DNA of 7,155 bases from an uncultured Planctomycetaceae bacterium (GTDB lineage: Bacteria; Planctomycetota; Planctomycetia; Planctomycetales; Planctomycetaceae), in the NCBI GenBank assembly GCA_903823545.1, contig CAIJTL010001169.1, forward strand, positions 1 through 7,155. Direction: 5' to 3'. How positions within the stretch are numbered: the first letter of the stretch is position 1; every line of letters begins with the position of its first letter. The position numbers and the translations under genes were made by a program. Below the pieces are notes generated by a model that had not been told where the DNA came from, did not search any database, and saw only the letters and a program-made list of their open reading frames with translations. Positions 1-6,535 of the stretch are shown one piece after another.

Positions 1-1
1 A

Positions 2-133
2 TCACGCTCCGCGTGATGAGCCGAACGTCAATCGACAGGATTAACTCACAAGACAACTTAAGGCGTTAACAAAGCACAAAGTTTAATTCATCAACTAAGC
101 ACAACGACGTTCGGCTCGTCACGCGGAGCGTGA
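2..133. repeat. 132-bp element bounded by 28-bp inverted repeats
   Basis: Bases 2-29 and 106-133 are inverted copies of each other, 28 bp long. The only imperfection is position 17 against 118, which is a T.G wobble if the + strand is transcribed. Each arm carries its own small palindrome, TCACGC-3 nt-GCGTGA (2-16 and 119-133), so the DNA could form one long hairpin or two short ones. The 76-bp interior is visibly AT-richer than the arms and has no ORF; it contains an 8-bp direct repeat AAGCACAA at 72-79 and 97-104. It lies just upstream of the acyltransferase gene. It could be a MITE-like or REP-type intergenic element, or a terminator for a gene to the left of the window. The inverted repeat is seen directly; the element class is inferred. 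Confidence 0.75.
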
Positions 134-196
134 CAGCTACGTTGGGCAACTCGAATTGCCTCTCAAGATTCATTCAGACATTTCAGAGCAACAACC

Positions 197-1492
197 ATGT
201 CAATCACACAACTCGAACCGATCACACGTGCGAGCAAATCGAACGTGGCGACCACGATTCGCTTCCGTCCGCTCGGCGTTACGGAGCAGCAGCATTTGTC
301 GGCGGATTACTGGCGGTGGCTGGACCTGTTTCAGCGAGATCCCGATGCGCGGATCACGCAGCATCCCGACTATTTATTTGCCGAAGTAACTCCGTGTGCG
401 ACGCAGTCTCGACTCGATCTAATGAAGTCAAACACGACTCGGAAGGCCGCGCATCCGCTGGTGCTGTGTGAGGCCCTGTCGGGAGACCAACTCGTCGCCG
501 TCGGTCTGCTCGTTCCGAAATTGATGACCACTCGGCAAGCGGGCGGGTTTGGATGGAACAAGACGTTTGAAGGATATCGCTTAGCGGGCAATCGTTTTCT
601 CGGCCCACGTCACGGTGAGCGACCAGTGACGAACGACTTGCAGCGGCAAATGCTTTCCGCCTGTGCGACGTTTGTTCGCGAACAGCAAGCGACGTATCTG
701 CTGATCGAAGACCTCGAACGAAACGATCCGTTGTTTGCGGCGGCGGAATCACTCTCAAGCGACGGCTTTCAGTTGTATTGCCCCAGCGGCATTCAAGAGC
801 GGCTGACGATCGATTTTCCAGCGAAGGCCGATGAATACTGGCAGAAGTTTTCCTCGAAAACCCGCAGCACATTTCGTCGTAAGCAAAAGAAGATCGGTGC
901 GTCTCGCTTGGTGCGTATCACAGAACCGGGACAGGTTGCCGAGTTTCTTGAGGCGGCACATTTCGTCTCGCAGCGGACTTGGCAGAGTGCGCAGCTCGGC
1001 CTGCGAATTCACAACAACGATGTCGAAGCTCAACTCTTCACGTTCTTGGCGACGCAGAACGCACTGCGATCCTACTTGTTGTACGTCGATGAGAAGCCAG
1101 TCGCGTTCCTGATCGGGACTCAGTTTCAAGGTCACTTCAGTTATGAAGAAGTTGGTTACGACCGCGACTTTGCTGATCGCTCACCAGGGCTGGTTCTGCT
1201 GCTGCATGTACTCGACGACTTGCTGAAAGACAATCCACCACGTCGGTTCGACTTTGGTGGTGGTGAAGCGGACTACAAACGGCTCTTTGCCACATCGACA
1301 TCAGAAAGCGGCAGTGTGTGGCTCGTCCCACCCGGTTTGCGACCGAAGTTCTGGCTGAGCTTTTTGTGCACGTGTCGTTTGACTGACCGACTGGCCCGCG
1401 CGTGTGTGCATCAACTCGGCCTGACGACGTTGCTGCGACAATTGATTCGAGGCAAACGAGCGACACTCAAGACAGACGGGGGTGACGAATGA
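197..1492 (+). CDS. GNAT-fold acyltransferase, CelD/BcsL (Acetyltransf_6) type
   Basis: This 431-residue protein is probably an acyl-CoA-dependent or FemAB-like N-acyltransferase acting on a cell-surface glycan precursor. The C-terminal half matches the CelD/BcsL family pattern. It has a basic stretch FSSKTRSTFRRKQKK (about residues 218-232), a beta-strand pair around YLLYVDEKPVAFLIG (293-307), SPGLVLLL (329-336), and the signature FDFGGGEADYKRLFA (351-365), which resembles the family's D-F-G-x-G-x-x-x-Y-K. The N-terminal half (about 20-200) is a second, weaker alpha/beta region, consistent with a tandem GNAT arrangement. There is no signal peptide or convincing membrane helix, so a cytoplasmic location is likely. 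The ATG at 197 has no clear ribosome binding site but is the first ATG in frame. The stop overlaps the deacetylase start by 4 bp, so the two are translationally coupled. The fold is fairly secure; the substrate is unknown. Confidence 0.85.
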   Translation: MSITQLEPITRASKSNVATTIRFRPLGVTEQQHLSADYWRWLDLFQRDPDARITQHPDYLFAEVTPCATQSRLDLMKSNTTRKAAHPLVLCEALSGDQLVAVGLLVPKLMTTRQAGGFGWNKTFEGYRLAGNRFLGPRHGERPVTNDLQRQMLSACATFVREQQATYLLIEDLERNDPLFAAAESLSSDGFQLYCPSGIQERLTIDFPAKADEYWQKFSSKTRSTFRRKQKKIGASRLVRITEPGQVAEFLEAAHFVSQRTWQSAQLGLRIHNNDVEAQLFTFLATQNALRSYLLYVDEKPVAFLIGTQFQGHFSYEEVGYDRDFADRSPGLVLLLHVLDDLLKDNPPRRFDFGGGEADYKRLFATSTSESGSVWLVPPGLRPKFWLSFLCTCRLTDRLARACVHQLGLTTLLRQLIRGKRATLKTDGGDE

Positions 1493-2250
1493 GTGCTCTA
1501 CGACAGTTCTTTAAATCGTCTCTCAAAGCCATGCTCCCACCCAGTTGGTTGCTGATTCAAGGACCGCAGTCCGCGTCATCAACTGGAGCGGCTGAAGTGG
1601 CGTTGACGATCGACGATGGCCCACACCCGGAACACACACCGCGAGTCCTCGATTTGTTAGCCTCAGCGGGCATGAAAGCGACCTTCTTCGTCGTTGGTGA
1701 TTCATGTCGTCGATATCCCGACGTCGTTCGCCGCATCGCGGCGGAAGGACATGAACTGGGAAATCACACGTGGTTTCATGGCGAGCCGAGTCGCACATCG
1801 ACCGCCACGTTTCTGAAAGAGATCCAACAAACTCGCCAACTGCTGCGAGATTTGACCGGCTACGATTGCCGTCTCACTCGCCCGCCCAAAGGGGAATTGA
1901 CGCTCGGCAAGATGCTGGGACTCTGGCGACAACAGCAGACCATCGTGCTCTGGAACGTGGACCCGAAGGACTACGCCATGCACGACCGCAACGAAATGCT
2001 CGGATGGAGTAAAAAATATCACATCCGTAATGGCGACATCGTTTTGCTTCATGACGATCAGCCTTACTCGGCGACTTTTTTGGATCGGCTCGCGGCGCAG
2101 TCCCTCAAGCAGACTCACTTCATCACGGTCTCACATTGGCTCAGCCGTCATGAGGTGATGTCCGTTGATCGCCAACGCGAAATAGGTCGCAATCTCTCAA
2201 CTCACGAAGAGCAGAACGCCGCGGCACTCAAGTCACCGCTGGCTTCGTAA
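1489..2250 (+). CDS. polysaccharide deacetylase (NodB homology, CE4)
   Basis: This 253-residue metal-dependent deacetylase probably removes N- or O-acetyl groups from a polysaccharide or glycan precursor. All five CE4 motifs are visible in order: LTIDDGP (residues 39-45; D42 predicted catalytic base, D43 metal ligand), GNHTWFH (91-97; H93 and H97 metal ligands), RPPKGE (131-136), LWNVDPKDY (154-162), and IVLLHD (184-189; H188). The catalytic set appears intact. The first 30 residues contain a hydrophobic, basic stretch but no convincing signal peptide, so it may be cytoplasmic or peripherally membrane-bound. The last 35 residues or so are polar and probably disordered. It starts inside the upstream acyltransferase stop codon (ATGA), and GGGGG at 1478-1482 sits 6 nt before the ATG as a plausible ribosome binding site. 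Which glycan it acts on cannot be told from the sequence. Confidence 0.93.
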   Translation: MSALRQFFKSSLKAMLPPSWLLIQGPQSASSTGAAEVALTIDDGPHPEHTPRVLDLLASAGMKATFFVVGDSCRRYPDVVRRIAAEGHELGNHTWFHGEPSRTSTATFLKEIQQTRQLLRDLTGYDCRLTRPPKGELTLGKMLGLWRQQQTIVLWNVDPKDYAMHDRNEMLGWSKKYHIRNGDIVLLHDDQPYSATFLDRLAAQSLKQTHFITVSHWLSRHEVMSVDRQREIGRNLSTHEEQNAAALKSPLAS

Positions 2251-2255
2251 GAATT

Positions 2256-2321
2256 GTGGCGCACGCGGCGCGCGTGCCGCAACTGTTGTTAAACCGGATG
2301 CACGCGAGCCGCATGCACCAC
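2256..2321. repeat. pair of inverted palindromic units (REP/BIME-like)
   Basis: Two 22-bp units, 2256-2277 and 2300-2321, are inverted relative to each other and match at 19 of 22 positions. The first unit contains a perfect palindrome GCACGCG-GCG-CGCGTGC (2261-2277). The second contains TGCACGCG-AGC-CGCATGCA with one mismatch (2299-2317). A 22-bp spacer separates the units. The arrangement, two palindromic units head to head in a gap between codirectional genes, is that of a bacterial interspersed mosaic element. Two of the three mismatches become G.U pairs only in a transcript of the - strand. The structure is seen directly; the family assignment is inferred and would need other genomic copies. 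Confidence 0.65.
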
Positions 2322-2353
2322 AGAAAACGAGTCGTCCACTCAAAGAACTCACC

Positions 2354-3655
2354 ATGTTTGATCTCAATCTCAATCTGACCAACCTGATGATCGCCGCTGT
2401 CGTCTTGTTAGAGAGCGTGATCGTCACGCTCGTTTATGTGGCGATAAAAAAACGGCAGATGCACTTGTGGCTGCCGAGCTATTTCTTTCCGAGCGCCGAA
2501 CAACAACAGGAGCGATGCGCAGCCGCCTCTTGCGTGCGTGCGGCACTGGCTGACTCACCACAACAGTCTGACTCAACACTATCGTTTCGTGAAGACGATC
2601 ACGCCGCCGCGCCGCTCGATGTCTTCTTTGCGATCTGCGATCACTACGAACCACGTTGTTATGGCGTTAATCATGAGACGGCAATTGCCCGAGTTGATCG
2701 TTGGTGCGTTGAATATCCACGCTTGTTTGAACGCTTTCACGACAGCGATGGTCGCGTGCCGCAACATTCCTTCTTCTTCCCGCAGGACGAGTATCACCCG
2801 GAGTATCTCGACCGACTGGCCGATTTGTGCGGCGGTGGCTGGGGCGATGTTGATATTCATCTTCATCACGACAACGACACAGCGGCAGGACTTCGGGACA
2901 AGCTCGAAGAGTTTCGAGACACGCTTTTTCATCGACATGGCCTATTACGTCGCGATCCGCTCACCGGCGAGATCGTTTACGGATTCATTCACGGCAACTG
3001 GGCGTTGTGCAATTGCCGCCCCGATGGCCGCTGGTGTGGAGTTGATCAAGAGTTGACCGTGCTTCGCGAGACTGGCTGCTACGCCGACTTCACATCACCG
3101 TCCGCACCGTGTGACACGCAAACGCGAACGATCAACAGCATTTATTACGCGACCGATATTCCGGGACAGCGAAAGTCGCATGACAGCGGGATTCGTGCTC
3201 GAGTCGGCGTTGCTCCACCTGACGAGCACCTACTGATGATCCAAGGATCGCTTGGTCTCGACTGGTCACGGCGCAAGTTCGGTTTGATCCCACGCATTGA
3301 GAACGCCGACATTCATGCGGGCTTTGCACCGACTTGGAAACGGATGCAACTCTGGCTCAAGGCTGGAGTCCATGTCGCCGGTCGTCCGAATTGGGTCTTT
3401 GTCAAACTGCATTCGCATGGCTGCAAGAATGGCAACATCGACACACTGCTCGGAGATCCGACCGTTCGCTTCCACCAAGAGCTGTCGGACATCGCGGAAG
3501 CTCATCCACGATTCCGATATCACTACGTCACCGCTTGGGAGATGGCTCAACTGGTTCACGCGGCGGAACGCGGCGAAACGTCGCCCGACATTCTGAGCCA
3601 CCAGCCAACAACGCAACCACGAGAAAAGACACTATCGCTCGCTTCCGTGTCTTGA
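2354..3655 (+). CDS. membrane-anchored protein, divergent polysaccharide deacetylase-like fold
   Basis: This 433-residue protein has one N-terminal membrane helix (about 10-31), followed by the basic IKKRQ, a polar linker (about 46-85), and a globular domain to about residue 405. I do not see the usual TFDDGP deacetylase signature. Instead, motifs at comparable places are [10 protein letters not shown] (91-100), FFPQDEY (141-147), a histidine-rich HLHHDND (169-175), [11 protein letters not shown] (210-220), VKLHSHG (350-356) and HYVTAWEM (390-397). Conserved-looking Asp and His residues at strand ends and the late L-H plus V-T-x-x-E pattern resemble the (beta/alpha) deacetylase/glycoside hydrolase fold. 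Similar proteins occur in exopolysaccharide clusters, but I cannot name a characterised member. The ATG at 2354 begins directly before the helix and lacks a clear ribosome binding site. It lies 103 bp after the CE4 gene on the same strand. Domain assignment is tentative and activity unknown; a metal-dependent hydrolase is the most likely alternative. Confidence 0.75.
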   Translation: MFDLNLNLTNLMIAAVVLLESVIVTLVYVAIKKRQMHLWLPSYFFPSAEQQQERCAAASCVRAALADSPQQSDSTLSFREDDHAAAPLDVFFAICDHYEPRCYGVNHETAIARVDRWCVEYPRLFERFHDSDGRVPQHSFFFPQDEYHPEYLDRLADLCGGGWGDVDIHLHHDNDTAAGLRDKLEEFRDTLFHRHGLLRRDPLTGEIVYGFIHGNWALCNCRPDGRWCGVDQELTVLRETGCYADFTSPSAPCDTQTRTINSIYYATDIPGQRKSHDSGIRARVGVAPPDEHLLMIQGSLGLDWSRRKFGLIPRIENADIHAGFAPTWKRMQLWLKAGVHVAGRPNWVFVKLHSHGCKNGNIDTLLGDPTVRFHQELSDIAEAHPRFRYHYVTAWEMAQLVHAAERGETSPDILSHQPTTQPREKTLSLASVS

Positions 3656-3680
3656 ACTAAACCTTGACCAAGCGCGATAT

Positions 3681-3732
3681 CCACCAACTCCACCGAGCTT
3701 GCCTCGGTGGGGTTGGTAGTCACCTTTTGTTT
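3681..3732 (+). terminator. strong hairpin with T-rich tail, probable intrinsic terminator
   Basis: Arms 3681-3697 and 3703-3719 pair over 17 positions with a 5-nt loop. There is one mismatch (3682 against 3718) and one G.U wobble (3689 against 3711); the inner eight pairs CCACCGAG/CTCGGTGG are perfect. A T-rich stretch (CCTTTTGTTT) follows at 3723-3732. It starts 25 bp after the stop codon of the membrane-anchored deacetylase-like gene. This position and shape suit rho-independent termination of the upstream + strand unit, separating it from the EEP gene. The T run begins a few bases after the stem, so efficiency is uncertain. It may also be a copy of a dispersed palindrome. Confidence 0.6.
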
Positions 3733-3766
3733 GAGTACCCAAAAGCCACACGTTCGACCACCCGCA

Positions 3767-3780
3767 ACTGACCACTGACC
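3767..3780 (+). repeat. tandem 7-mer immediately before a start codon
   Basis: ACTGACC occurs twice in direct succession (3767-3773 and 3774-3780) and ends at the ATG of the EEP gene. The region where a Shine-Dalgarno sequence would sit is therefore purine-poor and has no GGAGG-like core. Translation may start without a classical ribosome binding site, or the true start could lie downstream. The repeat is seen directly; any regulatory role is unknown. Confidence 0.4.
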
Positions 3781-5001
3781 ATGTCTCATTCACCTGCCCA
3801 CCAAACCGCGTCCCCCGCCGACTTCCAAGCTCGGATGTTGCAGCTTCGGAAAGACGCCGAAGGTGTGAGGCGATCGCGTCAATCGCGACGTCGCAATCAA
3901 CTTCGCTGGCTGACGGCGGGCCATATCGTCGGCATCGCGAGTTTGTGGTATGCGATTTGGAATGTGTCGGAGCAATGGTGGCTCGGCTCGGTCCTCACGT
4001 TCTTGCCACGGACGCCGTGGTTGGCTCCCGGCTTGTTGCTGATCCTCGTCGGAGTGTGGCAACGATCGGGGACAGTTTTGGTGAATCTCGTGTTGTCACT
4101 GTTCGTGCTGTGGTCGATCATCGGCTTCAACGTCCCGTGGCAGACGTTGGTCTCGAATACCGAGAATTCAAATCTTTCGAACGACCGATCAGCACGGACG
4201 GTCAGAATCGTCAGCGCGAACACACAGCAATTCGAGCCGGATTTCACGCTGTTACTTCGGGAAATCCGCTCTGCGAAGCCGGATGTCATCGCATTGCAGG
4301 AAGCCTCTCGGCCGCCGAAATCATTGAGCGACCAATATCCGGATTGGCATTCTGTTCGAGTTCGCGGATTGTGGGTCGGATCGAAGTGGCCCATCAAACT
4401 CATCGGGCAATGCCACAGCGATGTCTACGACCGTGTGACGGCGATCATGGTTGAAGTCGAGGCACCGTTTGGCAAGTTCCTCGTCACTGATCTGCACCTC
4501 ATGACCGCTCGCCGGTCGTTGATCTATCTCCAACCCAAATCTGTCATCACAGGAACGGGGCAAGAAACAGTCAACATGGCGCTCGTCGAACGTTCGGAAG
4601 AAGCACGCCAAACACGTGAGTTCGTCACGGAATTCGGTGTCGATCTGCCGCTAGTCATCTGCGGCGACTTCAACATGCCGACGTCGAGCAGCATCTATCG
4701 CAATTGCTTCGGCGACTTCGCGAACTCGTTCGAGCAAACATCGTGGGGCTGTGGATACACGGCCCCATGCCGAGCGATTCGCTACTGGCCAACCAACGTG
4801 CCGTGGCAGCGTATCGACCACATCTTGGCCAATCACAACTGGCGAATCATCGACAGTCAAGTTGGCCGACGAGATGGCTCCGACCATCGCCTGATGGCCG
4901 CGACGTTGCGACTCAAAGGTGACGGGCCTTCTCCGGACAATTCGACAAATCCGCCCTCCAATGACCCAGACAACGTGGAGCAACTGCGAGTAGGAAGATA
5001 A
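3781..5001 (+). CDS. membrane-anchored endonuclease/exonuclease/phosphatase (EEP) family protein
   Basis: This 406-residue protein joins a membrane region to a metal-dependent phosphoesterase domain of the DNase I/EEP superfamily. Residues 1-43 are polar and basic (RRSRQSRRR near 31-38). Three hydrophobic segments follow at about 44-63, 79-93 and 98-118. The EEP domain spans about 140-377 and shows the family's catalytic motifs in order: VSANTQ (144-149, N147), ALQEAS (171-176, E174), TDLHL (236-240, H239), CGDFNMP (294-300, D296 and N298), RIDHIL (344-349, D346) and GSDHRL (366-371, D368 and H369). All expected residues are present, so it should be active. The basic N-terminus in, followed by three helices, would place the catalytic domain outside the cytoplasm. 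The last 28 residues are Pro/Asn/Asp-rich and probably disordered. The substrate could be a phosphodiester in lipids or nucleic acids; family membership does not decide it. It probably forms its own transcription unit after the hairpin at 3681. Confidence 0.9.
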   Translation: MSHSPAHQTASPADFQARMLQLRKDAEGVRRSRQSRRRNQLRWLTAGHIVGIASLWYAIWNVSEQWWLGSVLTFLPRTPWLAPGLLLILVGVWQRSGTVLVNLVLSLFVLWSIIGFNVPWQTLVSNTENSNLSNDRSARTVRIVSANTQQFEPDFTLLLREIRSAKPDVIALQEASRPPKSLSDQYPDWHSVRVRGLWVGSKWPIKLIGQCHSDVYDRVTAIMVEVEAPFGKFLVTDLHLMTARRSLIYLQPKSVITGTGQETVNMALVERSEEARQTREFVTEFGVDLPLVICGDFNMPTSSSIYRNCFGDFANSFEQTSWGCGYTAPCRAIRYWPTNVPWQRIDHILANHNWRIIDSQVGRRDGSDHRLMAATLRLKGDGPSPDNSTNPPSNDPDNVEQLRVGR

Positions 5002-5059
5002 CGGCGATTGTTTGTGTTTTCGGATTGAAATTCAGTTTGCTGTTTAGATTCGTTGGCCA

Positions 5060-5131
5060 CTTTGCGCTCTTCGTTCCTCTGCGGTGCAAAACAAAAAGCG
5101 ATTGCACCGCAAAGGAACGAAGAGCGCAGAG
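5060..5131. repeat. 30-bp inverted repeat in the convergent gap, possible two-way terminator
   Basis: Bases 5060-5089 and 5102-5131 pair over 30 positions with a 12-nt loop (AACAAAAAGCGA type, A-rich). Only two positions deviate: 5062 against 5129 (T.G wobble) and 5079 against 5112 (C against A). It lies in the 205-bp gap between two genes that end toward each other, 58 bp after the EEP stop and 75 bp from the hydrolase stop. A stem this long could stop transcription from both sides or block read-through antisense RNA, although no strong U run follows either arm. The arms, with CTTTGCGCTCTTCG and a GCGGTGCAA end, look like a dispersed intergenic repeat. The rest of the gap holds nothing I recognise. 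Confidence 0.7.
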
Positions 5132-5206
5132 AAATCGTCAATCAAAACTAACTGCCCAACTTCTAAAGTCAGGCTTTGGGTTGGCGATTCAGTTTCCAAA
5201 CGAGTT

Positions 5207-6514
5207 CTATTGAGTTTGAAGTTGCTTCTTCAGCTCTGACAATCGCTTCTCGCCTTCGGTGACCGCTTTTTCGTCTTGGCCATCTTGAATCACTAATCCC
5301 CAGAGATTGATCGCTGCTTCGAGCATTTCGACGCGTTGATTCGCGTACTGCGGGGGCAACTCACCAGAAGCGTAAGCATCCAGGGATCGAGCTCGCGCGA
5401 TGAGAAACCTACGTTGCTCGGCGATGTCGTCCGCTTCCCAGGGATGTTCGGGGCGAGCGTCGTATTCCAACAAGATTTGTTTGGCCTCATCAGCCGCTTT
5501 GAGGTCAGGCCAGCGCTGCATAACACCCTGCAATTGCATCAGTCCCGCATATAAAGATTTCGGCTCTTTGATTTTCAACTTCGCTTCACTCAAAAGTGCT
5601 TTTGCCGATTGCTCACGATTCGGGGCTGCATCCGAAACGATTCGGCTGGCGGGATATTCTTGAGCAAGCTTTCGACGATCGGCCACACCGGCATCGAGCC
5701 AGTCGATGACTTCAGCGAAGACCTTCGAGTCAGGAATTCCGTGACCCAGCTTTTCGACAACGGTGATTTTGGTTCGCACGCCAACGTCTTTGAGCATCGG
5801 ACCTCGAAATCGTGAGACCTCACCGAGATTGAAGTCTTCGGTCCCGGTGATCACCGCGACGCTGAGTCGGTCGATCACGCGATGTCGCAACCACGGCTCT
5901 TCCCGCAGTTCGGCTGCGGCACAAACAGGCATAACGCCGCCGACGAGTTCCGGAAGTGAAAAACCAATACCGCACGCGATCCGTCCACCGCCAGAAAATC
6001 CTGCAAGATATGTTCGATCGGGATCAATCTTGTGTCGTCGTCGGACATCATCCAAGACATCCAGAACTAAGCGAATTCGTTTCGGTGCCGGTGTGTTGTT
6101 GCCTGCGTTGAACGGACTCGCGAACAAGATTCCTTTCTGCTGACAAACCGTTTGCAACTGGCTCCAACCTGCGGGTTGGTCGCTGGGAGAAATAAACAAC
6201 ACGAAAGGCAGTCCGTCGTTGCCTGTGCCCTTTTCCTTTTTCGTTTTGATCTTGGCTTTCGCCGACGCAGGAACGAACAGTTCGTATCGTTGCTTCGTAG
6301 ACTCGTAGCCTTCGAGCCACTCCGCAGGCGGATCGATGCGGCTCTGATTCGCAACCGCGAAGACCCAATCGAGCCGCGTGGCTTCGCGAACGGTGACTTC
6401 TTTCTGATAGCCAACGTCATCTGCTGCCGTGGCGGTATCAGAACCGTCGCTCAAATTGCGAAGTGTCAGAATTGCCAACAGAATCACGACGAGGCGTAAG
6501 CGAGTGGCGATCAT
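5207..6514 (-). CDS. exported alpha/beta hydrolase (esterase/PHB depolymerase-like) with helical C-terminal domain
   Basis: This 435-residue protein begins with a hydrophobic signal-like segment (about residues 5-18) and an Ala/Thr-rich stretch ending near ATAAD (28-32), suggesting export. The alpha/beta hydrolase domain covers about 75-275. It shows a strand LPFVLFISPSD (102-112), the nucleophile elbow GFSGGG (172-177, Ser174), an acid in TGTEDFN (223-229, D227) and the histidine LGHGIPD (256-262, H258). The order Ser-Asp-His is canonical, so the triad looks complete. Residues 84-99 are an unusual Lys-rich insertion. The C-terminal 150 residues are charged and helical, rich in Ala, Leu and Glu, possibly TPR-like or coiled coil. 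It starts 21 bp after the waaA stop on the same strand, so the two are probably cotranscribed. No clear ribosome binding site precedes the ATG. The substrate is unknown; feruloyl-esterase-like or peptidase activity is also possible. Confidence 0.85.
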   Translation of the reverse strand: MIATRLRLVVILLAILTLRNLSDGSDTATAADDVGYQKEVTVREATRLDWVFAVANQSRIDPPAEWLEGYESTKQRYELFVPASAKAKIKTKKEKGTGNDGLPFVLFISPSDQPAGWSQLQTVCQQKGILFASPFNAGNNTPAPKRIRLVLDVLDDVRRRHKIDPDRTYLAGFSGGGRIACGIGFSLPELVGGVMPVCAAAELREEPWLRHRVIDRLSVAVITGTEDFNLGEVSRFRGPMLKDVGVRTKITVVEKLGHGIPDSKVFAEVIDWLDAGVADRRKLAQEYPASRIVSDAAPNREQSAKALLSEAKLKIKEPKSLYAGLMQLQGVMQRWPDLKAADEAKQILLEYDARPEHPWEADDIAEQRRFLIARARSLDAYASGELPPQYANQRVEMLEAAINLWGLVIQDGQDEKAVTEGEKRLSELKKQLQTQ

Positions 6515-6535
6515 CGGTAAGCTCGATTGTTGATG

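Noticed and set aside
30..105. Possible promoter in the AT-rich interior of the first element
   Set aside because: I could not find a -35/-10 pair with acceptable spacing; GTTAAC and TTTAAT occur but are too close together.
130..471. Open frame starting at a GTG inside the right arm of the inverted repeat
   Set aside because: It overlaps the acyltransferase in another frame, has a low-complexity Arg/Ser/His-rich translation and no recognisable domain.
354..872. 172-codon open frame on the - strand
   Set aside because: It lies wholly within the acyltransferase gene, is Arg/Ser-rich and matches no family I recognise; typical antisense shadow.
2538..3056. 172-codon + strand frame within the membrane-anchored protein gene
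   Set aside because: The other frame carries coherent motifs and a membrane helix; this one has Thr/Ile/Met-rich composition and no motifs.
3897..4403. 168-codon - strand frame opposite the EEP gene
   Set aside because: The EEP frame holds all catalytic motifs; this antisense frame has none.
5025..5213. Small + strand frame in the convergent gap
   Set aside because: Most of it is the inverted repeat at 5060-5131 read as protein; no ribosome binding site or recognisable sequence.
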